A DNA stretch of 64,000 nucleotides. Source: Nodosilinea nodulosa PCC 7104 (GTDB lineage Bacteria; Cyanobacteriota; Cyanobacteriia; Phormidesmidales; Phormidesmidaceae). Below the pieces are notes generated by a model, which did no database searches, was not told the DNA's origin, and saw nothing but the letters and a program-made list of their open reading frames with translations. Shown here in pieces: positions 44,398 to 53,154 of this stretch (its first letter is position 1; each line of letters begins with the position of its first letter). The translations under genes and the position numbers were made by a program. Location of the stretch: positions 1,197,425-1,261,424 of the forward strand of contig NZ_JH976537.1 in the NCBI RefSeq assembly GCF_000309385.1, read 5' to 3'.

Positions 44398-44445
44398 ATC
44401 CAGATCGTTTACGATCCAGATCGTTTACAACCCAGATCCTTTACA
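44398..44445. repeat. Three 16-bp direct repeats upstream of lactonase-like gene
   Basis: ATCCAGATCGTTTACG, ATCCAGATCGTTTACA and ACCCAGATCCTTTACA in exact tandem, 65 bp before the ATG at 44511. The 16-bp period is not a whole number of helical turns. The position fits a regulator-binding array. Confidence 0.8.
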
Positions 44446-44510
44446 AGGGGGACAATTTACATACTGCCTTCATGCCCACAGAACGATCTAAACCTCTCTG
44501 GAGATAACCT

Positions 44511-45293
44511 ATGGCTCGCGCCCTAAGGCTCTGGCCTTTGCTTACCGGCACCCAGCGATACGAGAAAGTGGTCTCCACCCGCAACCGGGGGCACGGCCAA
44601 TTCATCGAAGCGCCCATCCTGGCCTACCTGATCGAAACACCGAATGGTCGCATTCTCTACGACGTCGGCTGTGACTATGGCAAAATCGCTGACCCCGAGC
44701 TGCGGGCCAAGTTTTTTGACCCCATGCGGCCCCTGTTTGACCCACCGCAAATGACTGAAGAGCAGCGAATTCCAAATTATCTCCACAGGCTCGGCCTCAC
44801 GCCCAAGGATATTGACGTTGTGTTTTTGGGGCATTTGCACTTTGACCACGCCGGGGGCCTGTGCGATCTGCCGGGCTGCGACGTTCACGTAAATTGCGAC
44901 GAGCTTGCCGCCGCCAAAACTAAGCTAGGTAGCGGAATTTTTGAAGACGAAATTGCCCGCAGCGACCAGTGGCACATTCAGAGCGGCGAATACGAAGTTG
45001 CAAAGGGAGTTTATGCCGTTGCTACCCCCGGCCACACCGCTGGGCACATGTCACTGTTCATCGAACTGCCCCAGGGAAAACCCGTCATTCTCTGCGGGGA
45101 TGCGGCTGATCTGAGCGAGAACCTGACCGATGAAGTTGCCCCCGGCTACTGCTGGCAAGACAATGAGGCGCTGGCGATCGCCAGCATTCGCAAACTCAAC
45201 GACCTGGCCCGCGCAGAAAAGGCCGAGCTGTGGCCCAACCACGACTTTGCCTTTTTCAATAGTCAGCCCAGCTTTCCCACCTGGCGCGACTAA
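44511..45293 (+). CDS. Metallo-beta-lactamase-fold lactonase-like protein
   Basis: A 260-aa enzyme of the N-acyl homoserine lactonase (AttM/AiiA-like) branch. Motifs: ILYDVGCDYG, the dinuclear zinc motif FLGHLHFDHAGG, a histidine in ATPGHTAGHMSLFIE, an aspartate in ILCGDAADLS and the final WPNHDFAFF. Family members hydrolyse lactone rings of quorum signals or related lactones; actual specificity is not readable. GGAGAT stands close before the ATG. Three 16-bp direct repeats lie upstream and may be its control region. Confidence 0.85.
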   Translation: MARALRLWPLLTGTQRYEKVVSTRNRGHGQFIEAPILAYLIETPNGRILYDVGCDYGKIADPELRAKFFDPMRPLFDPPQMTEEQRIPNYLHRLGLTPKDIDVVFLGHLHFDHAGGLCDLPGCDVHVNCDELAAAKTKLGSGIFEDEIARSDQWHIQSGEYEVAKGVYAVATPGHTAGHMSLFIELPQGKPVILCGDAADLSENLTDEVAPGYCWQDNEALAIASIRKLNDLARAEKAELWPNHDFAFFNSQPSFPTWRD

Positions 45294-45365
45294 TAGCAAA
45301 AAATAATGGGCAAAAAAATAATGGCCAACGCGATCGCGCTGGCCCAAAGCTGTCTATAAGCCGCA

Positions 45366-46382
45366 GTGATAATGTTTTCTCCAGCACAGCATCCCAGTCG
45401 CCACGTGTGGGATTTTTGGTACCACTACGATTTTCAAACCAAAACTTTTGATGTTTTCTACCTGAATGCCGATAAAGCTTTAGTGCCATCGGGCCAGCAT
45501 CACTTTTCCTCCCGCCTAGGCCATGCCACCACGTCAGATTTTGTTTCCATAGACTGGGGCAATGACGACAGCTTTGATGTGCTGAAGCCCCCTGAAGCTC
45601 ACTGGGCAAATACCTCAATCTGGAGTGGCGATATTGTCAAAGTTAAAAACGGCTATCTCTTGTTCTACACATCGAGAGATCGTCATCAAGATGACGGCAT
45701 GACCCAAAATATAGGCGTGGCCTACTGCCGCGATCTGGCATCCCAGCAGTGGCAAATTTTTAAGACACAAATTCAGCCAAAGGCCTTTTACGAACCGAAA
45801 AGTCTTGCGGGCGATGTGACAATCCACGCCTGGCGCGATCCGTTTTTGTTTCGGCAGCGAGACGAGGGCCAAGTTTACATGCTGCTTTCAGCCAAGCTCT
45901 CGGGGGGTGAAACCGGAAGCAATGGCGCGATCGCGCTCTTAGCCGTCTCAGATCAAAACTTCGCCCAGGCTGTACGCGGAGAACACGAATGGAACTATCT
46001 GCCTCCCCTATCGCAGCCAGGTTGCTACTCCGAAATGGAAGTGCCGCAGCTGTATAAAAATCTCCAGGGCAGCTATGAGTTAGTGTTCTCCACCTGGGCA
46101 AAGCATGACCTTTCGCCCACTACAAACCGTGCAGGGGGCTGCCAGAGTATAGCCTTATCAACCCTCTGGAAGACCAAACAAGATAGCATCACCACAGCAT
46201 TTTCCAGCCAAAATTCTTTCGTTCTAATGCCTGAAATATCTGGCCTCTACGCCTGTCGAATCATTCCTGAACTGGGCGGTGAGATTGTCGGATTCGATAT
46301 CCACCACGGGGGCATTCGCCGCAGCGGCGTTAAAACAAATTTCAAAGCAGTGGATCGCGACTTTTCTGATCTAACGGTTTGA
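45366..46382 (+). CDS. Clan GH-J-like glycoside hydrolase
   Basis: A 338-aa protein resembling five-bladed beta-propeller sucrose/fructan hydrolases (GH32/68) and the related GH43/62 type. The candidate nucleophile is in VWDFWYHYD near the N-terminus. The RDP motif is AWRDPFLF and the acid/base glutamate may be in SEMEVPQLYK. The spacing is that of the clan. There is no signal peptide, so it would act in the cytoplasm. It is a weak match: sugar specificity and even activity are open. Confidence 0.65.
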   Translation: MIMFSPAQHPSRHVWDFWYHYDFQTKTFDVFYLNADKALVPSGQHHFSSRLGHATTSDFVSIDWGNDDSFDVLKPPEAHWANTSIWSGDIVKVKNGYLLFYTSRDRHQDDGMTQNIGVAYCRDLASQQWQIFKTQIQPKAFYEPKSLAGDVTIHAWRDPFLFRQRDEGQVYMLLSAKLSGGETGSNGAIALLAVSDQNFAQAVRGEHEWNYLPPLSQPGCYSEMEVPQLYKNLQGSYELVFSTWAKHDLSPTTNRAGGCQSIALSTLWKTKQDSITTAFSSQNSFVLMPEISGLYACRIIPELGGEIVGFDIHHGGIRRSGVKTNFKAVDRDFSDLTV

Positions 46383-46467
46383 GCCATTTTAATTTGCCCC
46401 TCACTTTCCCCCGCCGCAGGCTGACTATAGTAGGATTTGGACATCCAAGCGCCAGCAGCCCCATCTA

Positions 46468-47871
46468 ATGCAGACCCCAGGCTTTTTCCGCAGCACCCAG
46501 CGGTGGCTGGTTCGCACCCCCGAGCGGACCCTCAACCAGGCTTACGAAGCCGCTCAGATGATTGAAGCGATCGAGCGTGAGTACTTTGGCGGCAACCCGA
46601 TCTCGACCCGCTACGGCAGCTATGGCGACAGCGCCACGGCCTACTTCCAGGGCGAGCTAAAGAAGTACCTGAATCTGATTAAGGTGCGCATGGCGATATT
46701 TCGCGCCAGTCGGTCGGTGGTGCGGGTCAGCGATCCGCCGATGATGGAGGTGCAGATACCCGCGTCTGACGCCAGCGAGCTGTCGGTGAATGTGATCGAC
46801 CAGCAGGCGGTTTTTTTTCGCAAGCTCCAGTTCATCGACGCGGTGCTGGCCCGCTACGCCAACCTCGACAGCAACCCCGAGCGGGTGATTACGCTAGAGA
46901 ATGGGGCCAGTGCTGGGCTGCCCTCGTCAACCCAGGTGCTGCGATCGCGGGCCGACCAGGCCAAGGCCGGACAGATCACAGACAGCCAAAATGGCGTCGT
47001 TCGCGGCGCTGGCCCGTCCGGCATCGTGACCAACGTCCCCACCCCCGACGGCAAGCGCGATGCCGGGCTGTCGGAGCGAGTCAACGTGCTGCCTCGCTCC
47101 ATCCTTCGCACCGTCGATCGCATTCGCCAGGACCTCGACCCCAACGCCGAGCAGGAGGTGGTGAAAGAATTTCGCAGCTCCAAATCCAAGACCACCGCCG
47201 CCATTCGATTTTTGCTGCTGCTGATCATCGTGCCGCTGCTCACCCAGCAGTTTACCAAAACCTTCGTCGTGGGGCCGATAGTCGATCGGTTCAGGGGTGG
47301 AGTCGAAGACGCCAACGTCTTTCTCAACATAGAAATGGAAGAGGAAGCCCTGCACGAACTTCAGCAGTTTGAAGAACGGCTGCGGTTCGAAGTGCTGCTC
47401 GGCAAAGCCCCCCCGCTGACAGAGCTGGACATTGAGCAGCGGGTGCGCAATAAGGCCACTGAAATTGAAGAAGACTACCGCACCCGCAGCGCCAGCGCCG
47501 TCAAAAACGTGTTTGCCGACATTCTAGCCGCCGCCGCCTTCGCCCTCTTGCTGATCACCCGCAGGCAAGACGTGGCCATCCTCAAATCGTTTATGGATGA
47601 GATCGTCTATGGCCTCAGCGACAGCGCCAAGGCATTCATCATCATTCTGTTTACCGATATTTTTGTCGGGTTCCACTCCCCCCACGGCTGGGAGATTCTG
47701 CTGGAGGGGCTGTCGCGGCACCTTGGCTTTGCCGCCAACCGCGACTTTATCTTTCTGTTTATCGCCACTTTCCCGGTGATTCTCGACACCATCTTTAAGT
47801 ACTGGATCTTCCGCTACCTGAACCGCATTTCGCCCTCAGCGGTAGCCACCTACAAGAACATGAACGAGTAG
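46468..47871 (+). CDS. pxcA: Proton extrusion protein PxcA (CemA-like)
   Basis: A 467-aa inner-envelope protein that supports light-induced proton extrusion and indirectly CO2 and nitrate uptake in cyanobacteria; CemA/YCF10 is the plastid homolog. The N-terminal soluble half (to about 245) holds YFGGNPISTRYGSYGDSATAY. The first membrane helix near 245-262 ends in LLLIIVPLLTQQFTKTFVVG, with further helices about 345-365, 390-410 and 425-447. The C-terminal FPVILDTIFKYWIFRYLNR is typical. The ATG follows a short leader. Confidence 0.93.
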   Translation: MQTPGFFRSTQRWLVRTPERTLNQAYEAAQMIEAIEREYFGGNPISTRYGSYGDSATAYFQGELKKYLNLIKVRMAIFRASRSVVRVSDPPMMEVQIPASDASELSVNVIDQQAVFFRKLQFIDAVLARYANLDSNPERVITLENGASAGLPSSTQVLRSRADQAKAGQITDSQNGVVRGAGPSGIVTNVPTPDGKRDAGLSERVNVLPRSILRTVDRIRQDLDPNAEQEVVKEFRSSKSKTTAAIRFLLLLIIVPLLTQQFTKTFVVGPIVDRFRGGVEDANVFLNIEMEEEALHELQQFEERLRFEVLLGKAPPLTELDIEQRVRNKATEIEEDYRTRSASAVKNVFADILAAAAFALLLITRRQDVAILKSFMDEIVYGLSDSAKAFIIILFTDIFVGFHSPHGWEILLEGLSRHLGFAANRDFIFLFIATFPVILDTIFKYWIFRYLNRISPSAVATYKNMNE

Positions 47872-48192
47872 CCTCAGCAGAGGAAGGAGCAAAAGCTTCC
47901 GACAACTGTCCTGGGAGAATGCAAAGCTGGGGTAGAGGCTTTACAATTTCACCAGGCTGTTCACGGATCCTAAATTTTGCCTGTAGCAAGAGCATCTGGG
48001 AAGAGATTTAACCTGGCGATTGGTAGCTGGAATACCTACCCTGTGGAGGGCAACTTGATATGCTCGGGCTAATTTCAGCCGCATTTAGCGTTCTCCGCTG
48101 CTGGGCGACTGCCTGCGGCGACTGAAGCCTCAAGCCGCTGTTTCACCTGGCCTCTTCAGCCCTCTCAACCTGTTAACCCTAGGACAAATTCT
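47872..48192. other. Promoter region of the oxidase cluster
   Basis: 321 bp without a gene, with the promoter of the DUF2231-oxidase operon expected inside. AGGAC stands eight bases before the GTG at 48193. No further regulatory palindrome was recognised. Confidence 0.4.
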
Positions 48193-48690
48193 GTGTTTGA
48201 GTACCTGCCTCCCCTCAATAACCACAACCTGCCCTACCCCGACACCATTCATCCCATCGTGGTGCATTTCGTCATTGCCATGGTGCTGTTTGCTGTGGTC
48301 TGCGATCTGGTGGGGTATATCACCAAGAACACCCGCCTGTTCGAGGTGGGCTGGTGGAATATGGTGTTTGCCACCGTATCGATTTTTATCGCGATTATTT
48401 TTGGCCAAATTGAAGCGGGGTTAGCCGAGCCCTACGCCGCTGCCGTTGGCGACCTGAACTTGCACACCATCCTTGGCTGGTCGCTCTCGGGCATTATCGC
48501 CGCCATCACCGGCTGGCGCTACATCATTCGCATTCGCACGCCCGATCGGCTGCCGCTGGCCTACCTGGGGTTGAATGGGGTGCTGACCGGCATCGTGTTG
48601 TTTCAGATTTACCTGGGCGATAAGCTGGTGTGGGTCTACGGTTTGCACAATGAAACCGTAGTCGAAGCCACTCGGGGAGGATTGCTCTAA
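48193..48690 (+). CDS. DUF2231 membrane protein, first
   Basis: A 165-aa protein with four membrane helices (about 18-40, 52-74, 88-108, 118-140). Family motif TIHPIVVHFVIAMVLFAVV in helix 1, with paired histidines. It starts with GTG at 48193 and its stop overlaps the next ATG by one base (TAATG). Proteins of this family head cyanobacterial alternative oxidase clusters. A role in haem, quinone or electron delivery has been suggested but is unproven. Confidence 0.8.
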   Translation: MFEYLPPLNNHNLPYPDTIHPIVVHFVIAMVLFAVVCDLVGYITKNTRLFEVGWWNMVFATVSIFIAIIFGQIEAGLAEPYAAAVGDLNLHTILGWSLSGIIAAITGWRYIIRIRTPDRLPLAYLGLNGVLTGIVLFQIYLGDKLVWVYGLHNETVVEATRGGLL

Positions 48691-49355
48691 TGGTGCTTTG
48701 GTCTGGCCTGATCGCGGCGACGGGGGCCAACAATCTGCCCTACACCCTGCCGATTCACCCCAACCTGGTGCACTTGACGCTGGGTCTGTTTATTGTGGCG
48801 ATCGGGTTTGATATTGTGGGGGCGCTATTTCCCCTGGAGAAACGGGTGTTTAAGTTTTTGGCTATTCCCGCCACCCGCTCCAACCTGTTCGATGTGGGCT
48901 GGTACAACATGGTGGCGGCGGCCATTATCACCTTCTTTACGGTGGCCGCTGGCTTTTACGAAGTGCTGATGGCCCCCCCGGTGGAGGGCGTTAGCTCCTG
49001 GGGACTGGGCTATCAGGACACGATGATTTGGCACGGCCTGGGCGGCGTGCTGATTCTTACCCTAATTGTGGGAATGACGGTGTGGCGTGGGTTTCAGCGC
49101 TATGTCTGGCGCCAAGACCGGGGCCGCCAGGTGGAGTGGAGCTATCTGCTGGCGGGACTGGTCATTTTTGTGCTGATGTTTGCCCAGGGCACCCTGGGAG
49201 CGCATTTGGGGGGCGAATTTGGCGTCCATGTGACCGCCGACCGGCTGCTGCGATCGGGAGTCAGTCCCAATCAGCGGGTATCCAGTACGCCACCCGCCGA
49301 AGCCTTGAGCCAGCCGCGAGCCGTTGGCCCCAGAGATTTTGGGCCAGAGGAGTAG
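48690..49355 (+). CDS. DUF2231 membrane protein, second
   Basis: A 221-aa paralog of the preceding protein with the same LPIHPNLVHLTLGLFIVAIG helix, further helices about 70-90, 110-132 and 152-170, and a soluble tail of about 45 residues. Conserved histidines in helices 1, 3 and 4 (IHPNLVH, IWHGLGG, LGAHLGG) could bind haem or metal. Translationally coupled to the first DUF2231 gene, and 65 bp before coxB-like. Confidence 0.8.
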   Translation: MVLWSGLIAATGANNLPYTLPIHPNLVHLTLGLFIVAIGFDIVGALFPLEKRVFKFLAIPATRSNLFDVGWYNMVAAAIITFFTVAAGFYEVLMAPPVEGVSSWGLGYQDTMIWHGLGGVLILTLIVGMTVWRGFQRYVWRQDRGRQVEWSYLLAGLVIFVLMFAQGTLGAHLGGEFGVHVTADRLLRSGVSPNQRVSSTPPAEALSQPRAVGPRDFGPEE

Positions 49356-49420
49356 CTCTAACGTAGGCATACATCAGCTCAAAAGCTGTATTAGCTCAAA
49401 AACTAAACGTAGAGAGTCCA

Positions 49421-50398
49421 GTGAATACTGAGAACCAACGGACAAGTGACCTAAACCGCGTACTAAATCGGCGCAGCATATTGGGGCTGACCGCGTTAGC
49501 GGCGGCCAATCTAGCCATCAGCTATTGGATGGGGCAGCAAGCCTACAGCTGGATGCCACCCCAGGCCTCCGCAGAATCGGTGCTGGTCGATAAGCTGTTT
49601 AGCTTTATGACGGCGATCGGCACCTTTATATTTATCGGCGTGATTGGAACGCTGCTCTACTCCGTGGTCTTTCAGCGCGCGGCCAAGTATGATTCCACCG
49701 ATGGCCCACCGATTGAAGGCAACCTCTGGCTGGAGGTGGTCTGGACGGCGGTGCCAATCATGCTGATCATCTGGATTGGCACGGTTAGCTACAGTACCTA
49801 CGACCAGATGAGTCTGCTGAGCCCGTTTGCGCCCCAGGAGATGAAAACGCCGGGAACCGTACCCGGCGACAAAAAAGAATCCGTGCCAGGCGACCCTGAA
49901 CCCACTCAGACTTTTGCCCCCATTGAAGTGCACTCACGCCAGTGGGCCTGGGAGTTTCGCTACCCAGAGGACGGCGTGAGCAGCACCGAGCTGCATCTGC
50001 CGGTAAACCAGCGAGCTCGCTTTAAGCTGACCTCAGAGGATGTGCTGCACGGTTTTTTTGTCCCTGCTTTTCGGGTGAAGCAAGATATTGTGCCGGGTCG
50101 GGAGATTGATTTTTCATTCACGCCCATTCGCGAAGGCCGCTACCGCCTGCGAGACTCGGAATATAGCGGCACCTACTTTGCCGCGAATCAAACCAATGTC
50201 GTCGTCGAATCTGAGGAAGAGTACCGGCAATGGCTGCTCGCCGCCGCCCAGAACCCACCCACAGCGGCTGAAAACGTTGCCTTCGAATCGTTTAGCCGCG
50301 CCGTGGAAGGTTCGATTAGCCTAGGGTGGGCGACCGTGAGGCCTGCCCCTGCCCCTATCGTCAACTACACCAGTTCAGAGAAAGATTCCTATGAGTGA
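49421..50398 (+). CDS. ctaC2: Cytochrome oxidase subunit II-like, CuA ligands lost
   Basis: A 325-aa subunit II with two membrane helices (about 60-82 and 105-122) and a C-terminal cupredoxin domain. The first CuA histidine (His210, DVLHGFFVPAF) is kept. In the second ligand block, RDSEYSGTYFAANQ (244-257) has Asp245, Ser249, Phe253 and Asn256 where CuA oxidases have Cys, Cys, His and Met. A CuA centre is therefore not expected and cytochrome c oxidation is doubtful. This fits the cyanobacterial alternative terminal oxidase (ARTO), thought to take electrons from quinol. GTG start; overlaps the subunit I start by 8 bp. Confidence 0.92.
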   Translation: MNTENQRTSDLNRVLNRRSILGLTALAAANLAISYWMGQQAYSWMPPQASAESVLVDKLFSFMTAIGTFIFIGVIGTLLYSVVFQRAAKYDSTDGPPIEGNLWLEVVWTAVPIMLIIWIGTVSYSTYDQMSLLSPFAPQEMKTPGTVPGDKKESVPGDPEPTQTFAPIEVHSRQWAWEFRYPEDGVSSTELHLPVNQRARFKLTSEDVLHGFFVPAFRVKQDIVPGREIDFSFTPIREGRYRLRDSEYSGTYFAANQTNVVVESEEEYRQWLLAAAQNPPTAAENVAFESFSRAVEGSISLGWATVRPAPAPIVNYTSSEKDSYE

Positions 50399-52076
50399 TG
50401 CATCTGTGGAGGTACGATCGCCTGATCCCCAAGCGAGCCGTCAGCCTGAACCCGGCGCACCGGATAACTGGCGGCGGTTTTTCACCTTTAGCACCGACCA
50501 TAAGGTGATCGGGATTCAGTACATCGTTACTGCCTTTATCTTCTTCTTGTTTGGCGGACTCCTGGCCATGGTGATGCGCGGCGAGCTGATTACGCCCGAG
50601 GCAGATCTGGTCGATCGCACGGTATACAACGGGTTGTTCACGATGCACGGCACGATCATGCTGTTCATGTGGACATTTCCCATGCTCAACGGGCTAGCGA
50701 ACTATCTGGTGCCGCTGATGATTGGGGCGCGGGATATGGCTTTTCCCCGCCTGAATGCCGCCGCCTTCTGGATGGTGCCCGTGTTCGGCATCATTCTGAT
50801 TGCTAGCTTCTTTATTCCCGGTGGCCCCTCACAGTCGGGCTGGTGGGCCTACCCGCCGGTGAGTTTGCAAAACCCGACCGGCAATTTGATCAATGGTCAG
50901 GCGCTCTGGCTGCTGGCGGTGGCGCTGTCGGGCGTGTCCTCGATTATGGGCGCGGTGAATATTGTCACCACCATTTTTAGAATGCGGGCGCCGGGCATGG
51001 GCTGGTTCAAAATGCCCGCCTTCTGCTGGACGGTGCTGTCGGCGCAAATGATTCAGCTGATCGGCCTACCGGCCCTAACGGCGGGGGCGGTGATGCTGCT
51101 TCTCGACCTCACGGTCGGCACCAGCTTTTTTGACCCGACTCGCGGCGGCGACCCGGTGCTGTATCAGCATTTCTTCTGGTTCTACTCCCACCCGGCGGTG
51201 TATGTGATTGTGCTGCCGATCTTTGGCGTGTTTTCAGAGGTTTTTCCGGTCTACGCCCGCAAACCCCTGTTTGGCTACCCGGTGGTGGTGGTGTCTTCGT
51301 TGATGATCACCGTACTCAGCCTGGTGGTGTGGGTCCACCACATGTTTGCCAGCGGCACGCCGGGGTGGATGCGGATGTTGTTTATGTTTACCACCATGGC
51401 GATCTCGATCCCGACGGGGATCAAGGTGTTTGCCTGGGTGGCGACGGTGTGGGGCGGTAAGCTGCGGCTGACGACGGCGATGCTATTTGCCCTGGGCGGG
51501 CTGTCGACGTTTTTGTTTGCAGGCATTACCGGCATCATGCTGTCGTCAGCGCCGTTTGATATTCACGTCAACAACACCTATTTTGTGGTGGGTCACTTTC
51601 ACTACGTGATCAATGGGGCGGTTGTAATGGGCTTCTACGCGGCGATTTACCACTGGTTCCCGAAAATGACGGGGCGCATGTACTACGAAGGCCTGGGCAA
51701 GCTGCATTTTGCCCTGACCTTTATTGGCATCAATATGATCTTTTTGCCCATGCACCCGCTGGGCCTGTTGGGCATGCCCCGGCGGGTGGCGTCCTATGAC
51801 CCCGAGTTTGCGTTTTTGAACGTGATCGCCAGCCTGGGCGGGTTTTTGCTGGGCGTTTCGACGCTGCCCTTTATTTTGAACATGCTGAGTTCCTGGAATC
51901 AGGGCGAAAAGGCGGGCAACAACCCCTGGCGGGCGATCGGTCTGGAGTGGCTGGTGTCTTCGCCACCACCCCACGAAAACTTTGAGGAGATTCCGGTGGT
52001 GGTGTCGCCGCCCTACGGCTACGGAAGTAATGAGCCCCTAGTGTCTAATAATCCCGCAGGAGAGGCATTAGCATGA
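50391..52076 (+). CDS. ctaD2: Cytochrome oxidase subunit I (ARTO type)
   Basis: A 561-aa haem-copper oxidase subunit with 12 membrane helices. Low-spin haem ligands His86 (TMHGTIM) and His404; high-spin haem His402 (GHFHYV); CuB ligands His267 (YSHPAVYV), His316 and His317; Tyr271 is the cross-linked residue. The D-channel glutamate is replaced (HPAVY), but the preceding Tyr-Ser marks an A2-type proton channel. So proton pumping remains possible. Cytoplasmic or thylakoid membrane. Four-base ATGA overlap with subunit III. Confidence 0.96.
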   Translation: MSDASVEVRSPDPQASRQPEPGAPDNWRRFFTFSTDHKVIGIQYIVTAFIFFLFGGLLAMVMRGELITPEADLVDRTVYNGLFTMHGTIMLFMWTFPMLNGLANYLVPLMIGARDMAFPRLNAAAFWMVPVFGIILIASFFIPGGPSQSGWWAYPPVSLQNPTGNLINGQALWLLAVALSGVSSIMGAVNIVTTIFRMRAPGMGWFKMPAFCWTVLSAQMIQLIGLPALTAGAVMLLLDLTVGTSFFDPTRGGDPVLYQHFFWFYSHPAVYVIVLPIFGVFSEVFPVYARKPLFGYPVVVVSSLMITVLSLVVWVHHMFASGTPGWMRMLFMFTTMAISIPTGIKVFAWVATVWGGKLRLTTAMLFALGGLSTFLFAGITGIMLSSAPFDIHVNNTYFVVGHFHYVINGAVVMGFYAAIYHWFPKMTGRMYYEGLGKLHFALTFIGINMIFLPMHPLGLLGMPRRVASYDPEFAFLNVIASLGGFLLGVSTLPFILNMLSSWNQGEKAGNNPWRAIGLEWLVSSPPPHENFEEIPVVVSPPYGYGSNEPLVSNNPAGEALA

Positions 52077-52678
52077 GCAGCATCAACGTAGATCCTTCCC
52101 TCAATAGCAATGCCGCCCATGGGACAGAGCACGAAGAAGAAGACCATCGCATGTTTGGCTTTGTGGTCTTTTTGCTGTCTGAGAGCATCATCTTTTTCAG
52201 TTTTTTCGTCGGCTACGCCGTCTTTAAAACTGGTACCGCAGACTGGCTCCCGGCGGGCTTTGAGGGCTTGGAGGTCAAAGAGCCGCTGATCAACACGATA
52301 GTGCTGGTTTCGAGCAGCTTTGTGATTTATTTTGCCGAGCGTTTTTTGCACAAAGAAAACCTCTGGGGCTTTCGCGCCTTTTGGTTGCTGACCATGGCCA
52401 TGGGCAGCTTTTTTCTCTACGGCCAGGCGGTGGAGTGGATGGGGTTGCCCTTCGGCTTTACCGACGGTGTGTTTGGCGGCACGTTTTACCTGCTGACCGG
52501 CTTCCACGGCCTGCACGTGATGACCGGAGTGCTCTTGCAGGGGATTATGCTGGGGCGATCGTTTTTGCCGAATAACTACGCCAGGGGTGAGTTTGGGGTA
52601 GCCTCTACCTCTCTGTTTTGGCACTTCGTCGATGTGATCTGGATTATTCTGTTTATCTTGATCTACGTGTGGCAGTAG
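52073..52678 (+). CDS. ctaE2: Cytochrome oxidase subunit III
   Basis: A 201-aa subunit with five membrane helices, shorter than the seven-helix mitochondrial form, as usual for cyanobacteria. Marks: MFGFVVFLLSESIIFFSFF, the TGFHGLHVMTGV helix and the final WHFVDVIWIILFILIYVW. It completes the II-I-III order of the ARTO operon and starts by ATGA overlap with subunit I. Confidence 0.95.
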   Translation: MSSINVDPSLNSNAAHGTEHEEEDHRMFGFVVFLLSESIIFFSFFVGYAVFKTGTADWLPAGFEGLEVKEPLINTIVLVSSSFVIYFAERFLHKENLWGFRAFWLLTMAMGSFFLYGQAVEWMGLPFGFTDGVFGGTFYLLTGFHGLHVMTGVLLQGIMLGRSFLPNNYARGEFGVASTSLFWHFVDVIWIILFILIYVWQ

Positions 52679-52755
52679 GGACAACGGTTGTGCGTCCTTT
52701 TCCCTGGTTAAAGTGAAGCAAAAGCTTCCCTTCCTAAATTTGTTCAGGTATTTCC

Positions 52756-53154
52756 ATGAGCACACAAATCACCATTACCCTGCCAGATGAGGTTTATCAA
52801 CGGGCTCAGCGCTTTGCTCACCTAGCTAATAGGGATGTCGCAAGTGTCCTAAGGGACTCTATTTTGCGATCTATTCCAACCGTTCGATTGGAGGCTCTGG
52901 CCCTAGCCCCCATTTCATCCCTAGCAAATGACGAAGTAATGGCGTTAACCCAACTGCAAATGGCCCCCGAACAAGACCGACGGCTGAGCCTTTTGCTCGA
53001 TCGCCAGCAAGAAGGAAATCTGTCTGCACCTGAGCGGTCAGAGCTACAAACCCTGATGCAAATCTATCAGGAAGACCTTCTGCGGAAAGCTACGGCTCTC
53101 AGTGAGGCGGTTAATCGGGGATTGATTGAGCCATTGACCAGTGAGCCAAATTAA
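52756..53154 (+). CDS. Ribbon-helix-helix-like protein paired with HNH gene
   Basis: A 132-aa protein. The N-terminus STQITITLPDEVYQRAQRFA resembles an RHH strand-helix, followed by NRDVASVLRDSILRSI. The rest is helical and Gln/Glu rich (GNLSAPERSELQTLMQIYQE, DLLRKATALSEAVNRG). Its last 14 bases overlap the following HNH gene, so the two are translated together. This may be an antitoxin-like or DNA-binding partner. Not assigned to a named antitoxin family. Confidence 0.75.
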   Translation: MSTQITITLPDEVYQRAQRFAHLANRDVASVLRDSILRSIPTVRLEALALAPISSLANDEVMALTQLQMAPEQDRRLSLLLDRQQEGNLSAPERSELQTLMQIYQEDLLRKATALSEAVNRGLIEPLTSEPN

